Shown here: positions 47,853 to 60,100 of the stretch, one piece after another
Layout of the letters: every line of letters begins with the position of its first letter
Position numbering within the stretch: position 1 is the stretch's first letter
Assembly: GCA_947652605.1 (NCBI GenBank)
Contig: OX393579.1
Span: forward strand, 6,696,001-6,760,000
Reading direction: 5' to 3'
DNA from: Elmis aenea
Taxonomy: Eukaryota; Arthropoda; Insecta; Coleoptera; Elmidae
DNA: 64,000 bases
Program-made: the position numbers and the translations under genes
Notes under the pieces: model-generated
What the model was told of the DNA's origin: nothing
Seen by the model: the letters and a program-made list of their open reading frames with translations, nothing else
Databases searched by the model: none

Positions 47853-48043
47853 ATGGACATTGACTTTATAAATATGATAGATGATGCAGATGATGACTTG
47901 TACGACCCTGTAATTCCTCGAAGGCGATTTGTTCGCGCAAATCCATTTACGGATTTCGAATACGATCGTTTTTTTATGCGTTTTCGCCTCACAAAAGAGA
48001 CAGTTATTGTGATCTTAGATCAAATTGAGCCTCAATTGGAGTA
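47853..48043 (+). pseudogene. Harbinger (HARBI1-like) transposase N terminus, interrupted
   Basis: Starts MDIDFINMIDDADDDLYDPV and continues with IPRRRFVRANPFTDFEYDRF and FMRFRLTKETVIVILDQIEP; it reaches QLEY, where the TACAGGG fold-back cuts in. A run of acids, then R-R-x-x-x-N-P-F and F-R-L-x-K-x-x-x-x-x-L-x-x-x-x-P-x-L-E, is the standard N terminus of HARBI1-type nucleases. About 64 of the roughly 350 residues usual for the family are present. After codon 64 the frame runs 18 codons into the insert before stopping. No DDE domain lies beyond. Confidence 0.85.
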
Positions 48044-48970
48044 TACAGGGTGTTTGAAATTCGAGTTTAAGCATGGGGATCTCGTGTATTATAATGGCTA
48101 GAGTATAGGTTTAAAATTGGCAAAGTTGCTAAATTTGGTGCTCATTAATAATCCAAAGAGAAGTTGGAAATATCTCAAACAGTATCCGAGAAAATTAGGG
48201 AAAACTGGAAAATACGATTTTTAAAAATCGTTTATAACTCCTTTGGAGTTTGAAATATTTTAAATGTGTAAAAAAGTTGCCCAAGCAACTTTTTAAGCCG
48301 AATCGGATGGTGGTCACAAATTTTTCCTAGGTCGATTCGTTTTTGTTTTAGACAACCAACTTTGTTTTTTGTGATGGGCAGCATATCGCGTTTTTCTTCG
48401 TTATTAAAGTTCATTTTTAGGACTAACAGGCCTTTAAAACTTTTAGATTGTTGATCAGTTGTCATGGAAACAACAAAAACTACAATGACCGACCAACCTG
48501 ATTTATAATGGTTATTGTTTAAAACGTATTTTTTGAAATTTGACAATAAAAGAAAAAGTAAAATACCATGTGTGATACATCAATGGATTTAGAAAAATAA
48601 ATGCTATTTGATAATGTAAATAGCAAAACTTGCGCCCATAAGCAAAAACAAAGTTGGTTGTCATAAAATAAAAACGAATCGATCTAAGAAAAATTTGTGA
48701 CTACCATCCGATTCGGCTTAAAAAGTTGCTTCGGCAATGTTTTTACACATTTCAAATATTTCATACTCCAAAGGAGTTATAGACGATTTTCAAAAATCGT
48801 ATTTTCCAGTTTTTCCTAATTTTCTCGGACCCCGTTTGAGATATTTCCAATTTCTCTTTGGATTATTAATGAGCACCAAATTTAGCAACTTTGCCCAATT
48901 TAAACCTATACTCTAGCTATTATAATAAGCGAGAACCCCATGCTTAAACTCGAATTTCAAACACCCTGTA
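48044..48970. mobile_element. 927-bp TACAGGGTGTTTGAAATTCG fold-back
   Basis: TACAGGGTGTTTGAAATTCG at the left, CGAATTTCAAACACCCTGTA at the right, TA on each side. The arms extend over 300 bp with few differences, including GATTTTTAAAAATCG-type inner palindromes and CATCCGATTCGG. The centre (48360-48650) is not coding. It is inserted in the Harbinger transposase frame. Confidence 0.92.
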
Positions 48971-49376
48971 TACATAATCTATTTATTTTATTTTCTTCCA
49001 CCAAGCTAACTAATAATTGTTTTTCCTCCAGGGTATAATTTATTATTTTTTTTCCGCCATTTCAACACAAAATAAAATAATAAACACCGAACTGTAACTT
49101 TATATGTGACTAACAGCTGATAGCAACAACAAGATGTCACAGGGAGCCGTTTTAACAGCTGTGATGTAAATGGCCAATGAAAATTAGCCATTTCAATCTG
49201 CCGCTAAAATGTGCCGACTTCTTGCAACGTTGCCAAACCGAGTTCTAACTTAGCTGAGATGTCTAACAGATTCCGGAATATGTTTTCTGTGCAACGCATT
49301 GGTATCTTGAGACGGTCTTAAATATAAGGCGGGCTTATATAAGTTCGATCTTGAGATGTGTCGGAGAAACCGGGCA

Positions 49377-50165
49377 TAAATTGACGTTATTAGGTGCTAA
49401 ACAATAAAATGCTCTTTTTTGAAGATAAAAATGCTGTTCGACACTATACAGGGTGGAGATCCCTATGCTGAAAATGCTATCAAAGTATACGTAGGTGAAT
49501 TGAAAAGTCGCATTAACATAGATCGGTGTTTATCCAATGACGTATAAGTATCAATTTTGTATGATCACAGTGGTTTGACATGTAAAACAAACATAAATTT
49601 TAGGTAGAAAAATACGTTTTGTATTAGCAAAATGTTACATCGACCTACCACAAAGAACTGAACTGAACTGACATTTTTGTAACGTCTCGATTTTCACAGC
49701 ATTGTTGAGGTTCACAAAATTTGTCTTGAGTTTATTTGGATCGCACAACACAATTATTGTATAAAAAAATCTTTTCAAGGTTCAGATTTTTACGATGTTC
49801 TAAACCATTAAAATCTACTTGCGCGTATATTTGTCAACAGTTTTCAGATAAATTTAGCTAAACTTTATAAAGAGCTACAGATATATCGTTAGTGGGCAAC
49901 TACGTCGTTCGGCTATTTTATGATCCCCTCATGTCGTGACGGTATTCCCCATAGGGAAACATCGTGCAGCAAAGGGAATCAATACCTGAAAAGTTTTCAG
50001 TAATTTTCAAAGCCGAGCTCATAGCTTGACACCCGTGAAGTGCTTACTAGTGCACGAAATTATTGCCCATTTGTTTACTTATTTGCAGGTTTTAAATTGT
50101 ATCAATTACTTAAACTAAGTTTTTTTATTGTAGTTTTTTTTTTAAAGAAACATCACAAATATTCT
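49377..50165. other. Non-coding DNA with a lone TACAGGGTGG end
   Basis: TACAGGGTGGAGATCC begins at 49447 after a TA and looks like an isolated transposon end. A GC-richer patch lies at about 49895-50040. Nothing else is supported. Confidence 0.4.
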
Positions 50166-50870
50166 TCTTCTTCTTCTCGACTCTTTATGCCTTTTCAGGT
50201 GTGGGAAAATGGTTTCGTGTTCTGAGTCCATTTCCGCCATGCCCTTCTATCTTTTCCTAGTGTTTTCATTTCTTCTACTGTTTTTCTTTTTTATACACAG
50301 ATTTTCTTGTTGGTCACCCTCTTTGTTTTTTAGGCTGGTTTTCCAATTTCCATTATTTTTCTCGTGATTCTGTCAGGTTTCATTCTTGCCAAACCAGTTT
50401 AGTTTTTTTTTTTTTTTATTTTTCTATTATTGGTTCTTGTTATTTTATTTCTGTAATGTTCTTTTATTTCTGTAATGTTTTTTTTTTAATTTTGTCCCAT
50501 TTAATTTTTCCCAACAATTTTATGAGGTGTTTTATTTTAATGGTGTTAATTTTAGCCTCGTCTTTTTTCCTTAGCGTCCAGTTTTTGGATGCGTGGGTTA
50601 TTGTTGCTAATGTTACCATATTTTTCATTTTCACCTCTATGTCAATATCTGTGTCCGAGTATGGTTTTGTTTAAGGAATAAATATATTTTTGTTGATTTG
50701 TTCGCTCCACTGTTAGTTCGGCATCTATTTTCCCATCCTCTGTTATTATGCTTCCCAAGTATTCCCATGTTGTTACTTTTTCCAGTACCTATATTGTTTT
50801 AACATTTAATTTTGTTGTTGTGCTGACTGTCTTCTTGTTTGCGTTTACGTCACAAATATTCAAAGTTTTA
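50166..50870 (-). pseudogene. LINE family B RT fragment and 3' end
   Basis: On the minus strand from 50.86 kb down: LEKVTTWEYLGSIITEDGKI, DAELTVERTNQQKYIYSLNK, then further down GLARMKPDRITRKIMEIGKP, and EEMKTLGKDRRAWRKWTQ near the end. These are the Y-L-G-S-I-I-x-x-D-G region after the RT palm and the C-terminal tail of the ORF. It ends in a GAA-repeat 3' terminus (CTTCTTCTTCTT on the plus strand at about 50162). Frameshifts throughout. The most extended family B copy here. Confidence 0.78.
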
Positions 50871-53031
50871 AATTAGGAAGCTTTTGTTTCTTTTAAAAAT
50901 ATGAACGCGGAAAGGTAAAAGAAAAACGCCTTTATTATACAAACAAAAGTTTGTAAAGTTGCTCTAGAAAATAAATGAAAACGCTTCAGCTAAAAACACT
51001 CCTTCAATATTTACGCGTTTACTAACGAAATCCTGCATGAATGAAAGTTGTAATTATAGTCAGCAAACAAAAAAAAATGACGTAGACTTAGAAGGAGTGT
51101 TTAAATAATGTATTATAATCTGAACTGCTTTAAAAGCTGAGTCAATTACCGTTGTTTAAATTAAATTATTTTACGTAACGTAGTTCATTTTTCATTCTCA
51201 TCTACATCCCAAATTTTAAGTTAGCCAACGATATCAAGTATTAAAAAACTTGATGCGAATTCTTTAAAGTAATCGACAAATGTTTTGTGCACAACTCATT
51301 TTTTGTGTTTTTTTATTTCTAAATATAAAAATGCCATTACAATTCAAATGCTTGTCTTTGTACGACATTTTTTTGTGGGTAGAAAAGTTCTCGACCATTT
51401 TTCTTCCAGTATATGAGTTCTGCGAAAATTGGAAACTGGTATTCCACAACTTTATTGGTTTTAAAAAGCTAAACGATCTTAAACAAAGCACTTTGCACAT
51501 TATAAATAAATAGTAGTCAGAACTGGAGCACTTAAAAATGTACAGTAAAAATTGTCTTTTTAAAACCGGACATACATGATAATAAACGTATGTTTCTAGA
51601 TTATGATTGGGTATCTTCACTTTAAACTTTTATAGATAAGTGATTATTAATTAAGCTTATTTTTATTAAATTGAAAATTAATTCAAATATTACGGAAATA
51701 TTTATTTATTTGTGGAGACGCTCAACTTTGACATAAATTAGTAACTCATATTTTACTTAAAAGTTGAAAATGTACTGCAATTATCTTGAATGCCACCTTG
51801 ATTAATTCTTTATACGATTATAATCCATTTTGTTTACAATACATGGTGCATGCGATCGATATGAGAAAAGTGTGACGATTACATTAGTTTCACAATGGTT
51901 GCTGTATGCACTTAATTTTAATTCATAAATAGGTTTTGATAACGCACACAGATTATCGGCAATTCATGATTGGTTATAGATTGAACAATTATTAGAACAA
52001 CAGAACGAGGCAGGGTTGGACCAAGCAACAGGTTGTTCACATACACTTTCTCTGTGATTGACTTCTTTAGTAAGACGTCAAAAAAAAAAGAAATATACCT
52101 GTACTTTTTGATTTCAGTACATTTTTAGATGAAAACAATGTACAAAAGAAATTTAACATGTGGAGTAATTTTGTTGGCAATTGTATAAGTTGAAAATGGC
52201 ACTACAAAATTGAGTGCTTATGTTAACATTAAAATGTTTCATAAAATGAAAGCGAGAAGCAAAAAAAATCTGTATACAGTTGCTTTGATTATCAAAGGGA
52301 AATTCGACTAATCCAAAAGAAAGGGCACACAAAATGATCCTAACGGTCAAATTAATGTATTTCAACCAACTATTTGCCAATCTTCCAAAGCATTCAGAAA
52401 TATTATTCGAGGGACGGCTCTGCACAGTTTTGATTAGTCGTAAAATGTGTTGAAGTTTCCAATCAATTTTTATTTATTAGAAACTGTACTCAACTGAATT
52501 ACAAATGAGAGCAAACAATGGTTTTAGTTTAGATTTGCATGATTATATATCAACAATATATGAGGTTGCGATATGCACGTGTCAAATTCTGTATCACAGT
52601 CGATTGATGGATTTGGGATGTTTACAGTGATTACATTGTACAATTATTGTAAGGTTTTTACGTGCAAACATAGCTAGAAAACCGTAGATATAAAGCGAGG
52701 CAATCTTTTTTCTTTAATAATAGATCCTTCTGTGTAAATTTAGGGCCAGTTTTATATAAATTGTAATTTAATTCTTGTTAATTATACAGTGATAAGCTAT
52801 GGGGTCTAATTTTTACAAGATAACAGCTTTAACAGCTACGGTATGGCGTAGTCCAGCGCGAAAAAAGCTTGTTTTATCAGCATATCCCTGAGTGTAAATA
52901 ACACATATGCTAATATTTATATTGAGCTAATCTAGCATATGCATATTAGTTTGTTTATTAAAACGGTATGTTATAAAACTGTTATTTCAACTACATATGT
53001 ATTTTTTTTCTAACAGATTAAGTTAAAAATT
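50871..53031. other. AT-rich non-coding DNA
   Basis: No feature can be supported. The 118-codon minus frame at 51264-51620 has no domain. Confidence 0.45.
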
Positions 53032-53128
53032 GAGGCTTCTCAAACTGTGAGACCTAGGGCATCTGTCCCTTTTGACCCCCCCCCCCACTGATAAGGCCTG
53101 ACTTCGAACTACTCTTTGAGAAACACTG
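53032..53128. mobile_element. Short hAT/Charlie-type MITE remnant
   Basis: The right end TTTGAGAAACACTG and the left GGCTTCTCAAACTG are inverted, with a C11 tract in the middle. TTCTCAAAC next to CAGTG is typical of Charlie-like hAT ends. The left terminus has decayed and no duplication is seen. Confidence 0.5.
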
Positions 53129-54550
53129 GTCTAGAATAATCTCCACAGAAATTTAACCTTTTCCCACTTTGACTTTCTGTAAGCCTTCACAATAAGGCTT
53201 TTCTGTTACTCATTTGTATATATTCACGTGAACATTATACTAGTAAATAGTTTTTTAAATGTTGAAAGCGCATTTTAGACAACATCTGTCCCCAAAACAT
53301 TTAAGCTTAATTATTATTTCATTTTCATTTAGCAAAGTGCTTTTTTTATCTAAAAGATATTGCGTCGTAAACCCTGTTAATTTTCTCTAATTAAAATACT
53401 GAGTTCTAAAACACTTCATTCATATCCGAGCATAAATGTTTGCGGACAATATAATACGTTTAAGTAATGAAAGATGTATGAAATTGAATAGAGAGCTAAT
53501 GAACTGCTCGCAGACACAATGACGTCGTAGTAGGCGGTGGGCAAATGACTGCGATATAGAAAACTTACTATAGATCCTTGAACCTGTCCCTTCAATCAAT
53601 ATCCTATGGCCCTTTGACTTGCACATTCCCGACAGTCTACACCCCAACCCTGAATAAAATATGTGCCCGCTACCTGTATTATCAATCTGCCGTGCTAAAT
53701 TCGCTGGATTAAAGTTGATTCTAGTCGGGGTATATTCAGAACTTGTTGAAAAATGGGGTGGGTTTTCTTTTGTGCTTTGCTGATCTGTTCATGTTGGAAC
53801 TATACTGTGTATGGAAAGATCTTATCTCGGAAGATAATGAAAAAAAAAAGGAACGGAAAGTTGTACGACTGTTCTATAAATTATTCCTTACAATATTTAT
53901 GGATTCTTCTGTTAAGAAAATAAGTCTTAATAAAGTGGCGAATATGGTAATTTATAGCGTGTGTATTTTTCATGTATTGTATTAAGGTATTATAATGTGA
54001 AAATTAGAGATGTACTGCATCTTAAAAAACGGAGAATGCTCCAAATATTTTATGCATTAAAAGACATATTAAGATATGGATGTACTTAACGTAGATAATC
54101 AGCTGTTTTGGATCTTCTACTCATTAACTGGTAATCGGAACTAAGACCAATTAATAGGTTTTCAATATATTTAATTCTGAAGTTGATTAAAATATTAGAC
54201 GAAAATAATTTTGCCATTCAATGTTACCTCATTCTTTTTTAAAAATTACAGTGAGTTGATTAAACCTTATGTTAAAAAAACACATACGTTTTGAACCCTT
54301 ACCAGTAAGAAAAAATATCTTGAATTAATAAAAAGGAATTCAAATAGCTTAAAAAATTATTAATATTCGACCAATTTGCTTGTCGGTGCATCCCTAGTTA
54401 AGATTAAAATATATTGTTATCTAAATGAAAATTAGATTAATGCAACATATTTTGAGTTTAGTTATAGATACAGATCCATGACAACATGTTGATGTTTAGT
54501 GATTTAACAATGCCAGTAAAAGTTCAAAGAAATCTTTTGGGGAAATAATA
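53129..54550. other. Non-coding DNA
   Basis: A GC-richer patch at about 53500-53720 carries a 75-codon minus frame without a domain. Nothing is supported. Confidence 0.4.
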
Positions 54551-55280
54551 TACAGGGTGTTTCTTAAATATTGCGAAAAATTTCAGCCGGTGATTCCTTA
54601 TCGAAGATTAAGGGGGGTCTGTCATATAATTTTTTTTCCTTAGAGGTCTACTTTCGGAGTTACACCCCCCTAAAGGGAACCGGTAAAATTAAGTTTTTAT
54701 TTTATTTCTCAAATTTGGATATATGTAGGAGAATGATATTAGGTAAATGTTTTATACTTATTAAAAGGTTTCCCATAGTAATATTTTCAATCAGCTCCCA
54801 CCTTCACAGGGGGTGAAAAGTGCGACCCGTTTTGGTTTTCTTATCAGAACCTTTTGGTGGGTTAAAATTTTGCAATCAAATAATTTTTTTTGGAAGCGTG
54901 ATTTGTTTAGAAACTTTTTTTATTCTTTACTTTTTTTTTTAAACCTACCGTTTTTGAGTAAAAAATAAAATAACTAAACATGAACCATCAATAATATTCC
55001 AATATAAAACGATTCATTTTGATGGTTCCTATGGTTTGTTTATGTTCATATTGGGTAGAATTGACGGGTAGAATTACTATGGGAAACCTTTTAATAACAA
55101 TATCATCTATCAAATATTCTCCTACATTTATCCAAATTTGAGAAATAAAATAAAAACCTAATTTTGTCGCTCCCCGATAGGAGACGTCTAAGGAAAAATA
55201 ATTATATGAAAGACCCCCCTTAATTTGCGATACGGAATTACCACCTGAATTTTTTCGCAATATTTAAGAAACACCCTGTA
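54551..55280. mobile_element. 730-bp TACAGGGTGTTTCTTAAATA fold-back
   Basis: TACAGGGTGTTTCTTAAATA at the left and TATTTAAGAAACACCCTGTA at the right, TA on both sides. The arms of about 240 bp share AAGGGGGGTCTGTCATATAA (left) and TTATATGAAAGACCCCCCTT (right). The 81- and 90-codon frames in the arms are mirror images of each other, a result of the palindrome and not genes. Confidence 0.92.
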
Positions 55281-56969
55281 TAGAAGATGGGTTTGTTTAC
55301 GGTTGTTTATGGAATGCACTGCCTTCTATAATAATCAGTGCATATTAAAAAATTGAAATAGCCCCAAAATGCATAATTTTGCTACAAAAAAGCTAAATAT
55401 TTTTAAAAAATTACCGAATTTTAATGTACCTAATGGTACCTTTACAGAGTAGTGTATTTACAGTAATAAAATTAAATTTTGGGTAATAAAGCACTTGTTT
55501 AGTAAAAATTAATTTTTCGTTGCGTTGGTTATAATTTCGAACACAATTTTTGTATGTATCTATTCATTTATTTACTGGTTCTGCAGGCAATACACGCTAT
55601 GTGGCTACCCTGTATGTAATTTCATGTTAACTAATTTTTAACAATGCAATTATAGTTGAGCTATTTTATCGTCTTTTGCATAATTTGGCGCGTCGCAGGG
55701 CTCCAGTTTGGCGCCTGCATTATTTACATCTTCCTGATTGATCTACCTGGATTGTTGAAATATTCAAAAGCATTGCTTTTAGCTAACGATTTAAGACCAT
55801 GAAATATTCATTTCATCGAACAGCTTGAGGTTTCACGGTTGTTAACCCAAAACAAAACAACTAAGTGCATTTCTTGTGTTTTAAATATACTTTTTTGAGT
55901 ATTTTTTTATGATAATATATTAACTTGCAAGTTTATAGAAAACGTGGCAATACAATGTAAAAGTTGACTGATCATTTATTCCTATTGCATTATTTGTTCT
56001 GTAGTTTCCAATGCCTTTAAAAATTTAATATTGTGTACATTTTTTAAGTCATAAAGTTTATTACAAATAATCTGATTAAAGTCAAAACTTATGCTTTGTT
56101 TGATACCAATGGTTTGCTGGTTTAAAAATGTAACTTTTAAAACCCCAAAATCAATTATTAAGGACAAATTGAGTTTAAGAAATAAAATTGCAAGTCCTTT
56201 TCCTGTAGAACATGTTGTCGTAAAAGCTAGATTTTCATGTTCAATCAGTACAATTTTCTATTAATATAAAATGATGTTGCTTTTGATATTTTTTTGGAAT
56301 GCATCATGTCATTACTGTAGGTACATAAATCGATTAATCCTATATTCATATACCTTACAAATTGCTTTAATAGCTTTTTTTTTATAGTTTAACCTTTGAA
56401 ACATTTTATAGAAATTGTTTTTATTTACTGTGTACAGTTTTAAAACAAATAATAAACCTCTTCTACGCGCCGTTCCTAATTACCTATTTTAATTGCATGG
56501 TTAATGCAGGCAGAGTCTAGATAAAATCACTTAGACGATCCATTTACATCATCCATACATTGTAACATGTTTACAAAACAAGGTCAAGGCTATAAATGTT
56601 TATAAATAGTATTACATAGTGCATAAATAAACCATACAAGAGTTAAATTAAACAAAAACTCCACAAACATTGTTGTTAATTGCATAAAGTTATGTTGGTA
56701 CGTAGTATAATGATGTCTGTTTTAATTTTCTTATTTTGACAACTGTGTTAATTGCGAAATTAAAAACCCCTGGGAAAATTATCTTATTAAAAAACTAATG
56801 TAAATTGAAGAATTAAACTTACCAACTGATTTTTTTTGTCGATGTAAAGAAGTCTTCATGGGGTATTAAAATAAACGATTTGAAAAACAAAAACTATTAG
56901 AATCCATATTTTAAGTTTTCAGTTCTTTATTTTATTACTTGTATTATTTAAAATTGTAATCTTAATACG
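55281..56969. other. AT-rich non-coding DNA with one isolated ACCCTGTA end
   Basis: GGCTACCCTGTATG at about 55601-55614 may be the last trace of a TACAGGG element. Nothing else is supported. Confidence 0.4.
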
Positions 56970-57137
56970 CATGGGCGTGCGCAGAAAATTATCCAGGGGT
57001 AGGCAAAGCTTGTAAAGGAATGCATTAAAATATTAAAGAACTTTTAACTTGACCCTCTTTCATTTGGTCATTAATGGAGTACTCGATTCTAGGGAGGGGG
57101 AAGTGCCCCGTTTGCCCTCCTCTGTGGACGCCCATGA
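56970..57137. mobile_element. 168-bp MITE, CATGGGCGT ends
   Basis: Begins CATGGGCGTGCGCAGA, ends TCTGTGGACGCCCATG with one more A, with TTAATACG at 56962-56969 and 57138-57145 as an 8-bp duplication. hAT-like. No coding. Confidence 0.75.
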
Positions 57138-60100
57138 TTAATACGCAATGTAACATTATTTGACTATTAATTATACTAAGAGCATAAGTACTTCAACAAC
57201 AATGTCTGCTACATGAGATACCTGCATATTATTATCTAGTATGTACAAAGGATTATATCCCATAATGTTCTATTACAGCTTGTAAGTAGTGTTTAATTTG
57301 TTATGGTACTGGAGCGTAAATAACTAAATAGATAAAATATTGATATTAATATGATAATGAGAAAAATCATTACATTTTTGAATATTAAATTGAAAACAGA
57401 CCTCCTGTCAATTTGCTTCTGCTAGTGTGTACTTGCTCACAAAACATTGATTTTTCGTCAAAAAATAATAAAGCACAATTAGACACAATTATAGACAGTC
57501 GATTACTTCGTGTTTAGTTTAGTCAAATACAACCATTTTGTAAAAAAAACAGATAAACAACTTTAAACTCGTTTTTCTTAAAAAATTTCCTTGTGCTTTT
57601 TTACCTGAATTTTTACTAAGTGCTCTTGTAACTAAATGAAGTCAAGTTAGCGAATCAGGATCGTCTGGTGCTTGAGAAAGTCCTTCCTTCCCCTATTCGC
57701 TTTTTGTATTACAGCTAAGTTAACAGCTGACTGACATTCCTGCCATGAAAACAATAATAATTGGATAAAAACTTAGTTTTCCACAAAATGGAAACGCTTA
57801 TGCCCTACTCAGCTTTTCAATAAAAATCGTTTAAAAGTTTTTAAGCCCTTTTGTACTATTACTACTAATATTTTTATCACCCCAATATTTTATGTTTCTT
57901 GGTTGCAAAGACATTGAAGAAGTAACTGAAATATGCACTTCATTAGTGAGTGGTGTGTATTTTATCAACATTAAATTAAAAACGTTTATATGTAAAGGTC
58001 ATTATAAAAAAATACAGGATAAACAATACACAGCTAATTAAAAACTAATATTGTGTACAAGAAATTATTAGTGTAATAGGCATTAAGCAGTCGGATAAAA
58101 GGACATTGGTGAAAGCATCGAATTTAAGTTTATACAATGATGTGTCTCCTAAAAGCATTTTTAATTAAAAACAAAAATATTTAGTATGAAGTTGTTTTAC
58201 TCTAGAGATTGCATTTGAAGGCTTTTCTTTGTAGGTTGTTTAAACAGACAATTTTATTTCAAATTTATTAGTATTTTTCATTTTCACTCGAATAAATTTA
58301 GTTTAATAAAAAGCCATATTTTCAAAATCAAAGATCTTTAACCTAATTATAAAAAATTTCAAAAATAGTTAATTGTTTTTATTTATTATTAAATTAGGCT
58401 TTACCATCATATTTAATAAAAAATACATTTACTAACGTTTTCAGAAGTTTCTTAATACTATAGGTTTTCTTTAGATGTAAATGTTTTTCAAATAAGTTAT
58501 GTGAGTTATAACTTTTATTTATCTGTATTTACCTAGTACATTAAATATCTATCAAATAACAATCTTAGTAGAATTTCATTTAACAATTTTTGTTGTTTTT
58601 TGATCAAGTCTTCATAAATTTGTGATCATTTGTCGTTAACGGCCTAAATCAATTTGTTTTTGTTTAATACGACACGTGAATAAAATATTATTGTGGTAGA
58701 ATATCTGCCTCTTGGCACTTCGTTAAAACTTTCTCATGTTTTTTACCTATGAATATCATAAACTTCGAAGTAGCGCATGGAAACTCCCAAAGTATTCTTT
58801 TAAAACATAATATATTTACACAAAGGTGCTATTTGAAACCGAAAAACATCGACTTGGAAACAACAAAAACACAATAGGGGCAATTATGAATTCATATAAA
58901 AGACTTTTCTCATATTCTCCTGCTAATCAAATTTTTAAATATTGTCATTGAATAGACGCTATCCGTTACCACGAAAATAAAATATAAACGCTTGATTTGA
59001 GATACCAAAAGCTTTATTGTTCGTTATTCTTTGTGATGGAACATTTGTTGAATTATTTTACAACTGAATTTTTGTAACTTACAAGCATAGGAAGTTAATT
59101 AAATAGTATTGTCCCACTGTTTGCACGGAATGTAAACAAATATGTTTAATTAAAAGCACTCAGATACGCCATTAAGAATTGCAATCACATTAGGGAATTA
59201 AATATTTAACTTAAGGTTGAAAGTATCATGTACAAATTAATACTCGCACAAAAATTTCATGCAAAAGTGTCCGAACAATTCGTAGTTTGTAATATTTAAT
59301 TATAACACAGTCAGTTTTTTTAGTTTGGTTGATGTTTTTTGTCATAATTTAATAATTTTGCCTGTTTTTAACCCAATTTTGCTTATTACTCCATAAAAAA
59401 TCTAGCACAAGACAGTATAACGTGCATAAAAAGTCAGCACAACGCAACTTAACAGTCCTACACCTAACAGTAGAAGGACTCATGACTAAATAAATAAAAA
59501 TAAATTAATAAATGGATGTTTATTCTTTGTTATACAAATTTGTAACTTTAAAGACCATGGTTGCAGTGTTGGTTAATTTATGTCATTTGCGTGTGTTGGT
59601 CTAATTTGTACCAGAACGAAAAATTTTACGAGCAAAAGAAATTTAACCACGCAGCTAAGTTTAAAGGAAATTAAAATGTAAGGTTTGCTGTGATGTGTAA
59701 AGTTATTTCATGACTAAGAATCGTTCTCCAAGTAATTAAACTTCAAAATCGACAACTGTCTTAAGAGGTGGAAGTTCGTTTTTCATGGTCTGTGATTAGT
59801 CCAGTCTGAAAATAAATTCAGGAATAGTATAGTGTTGACAGTAGAATAGTATAGTATTATATAGTGTTAAGAATACCCGTCATGTAAAGAGAACAGACAT
59901 AGGTAACGTCTGAAAGAGTTTGTTTTAGCAAACTTTAACATGAACTTTAGAATCACGTATGAATTTTAAAATAGTTTTGTTTAGTGTCATTTTTGCGTTT
60001 ATGTGAAATATATTTAATTTTTATGTGATACCACTATAATTTCAATATTGAATCAGTAAATTGGATATTTAATTTAGACAAGAATGCTATCGCGCCAATC

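Larger units (their letters stand above)
47629..49376 (+). mobile_element. PIF/Harbinger element with nested fold-back
   Basis: The left end TGCCCGGTTTCTCCGACACA and the right end TGTGTCGGAGAAACCGGGCA are a perfect 20-bp inverted pair. The flanks are TAA at 47626-47628 and 49377-49379, the 3-bp TWA-type duplication of PIF/Harbinger. The interior has the N-terminal transposase exon (47853) and a 927-bp fold-back inserted in it. Without the insert the element is only about 820 bp, with no DDE nuclease, so it was already internally deleted. Confidence 0.9.

Noticed and set aside
48232..48546. 104-codon minus-strand frame in the middle of the fold-back
   Set aside because: It lies in one arm and the loop of a palindromic MITE; no protein domain.
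51264..51620. 118-codon minus-strand open frame
   Set aside because: No recognisable motif, and the plus strand is also open over the same bases, as in non-coding AT-rich DNA.
54571..55260. Two similar 81- and 90-codon frames that look like a duplicated gene (both start MRK-S-G)
   Set aside because: They are the two inverted arms of one fold-back read on opposite strands, not a gene family.
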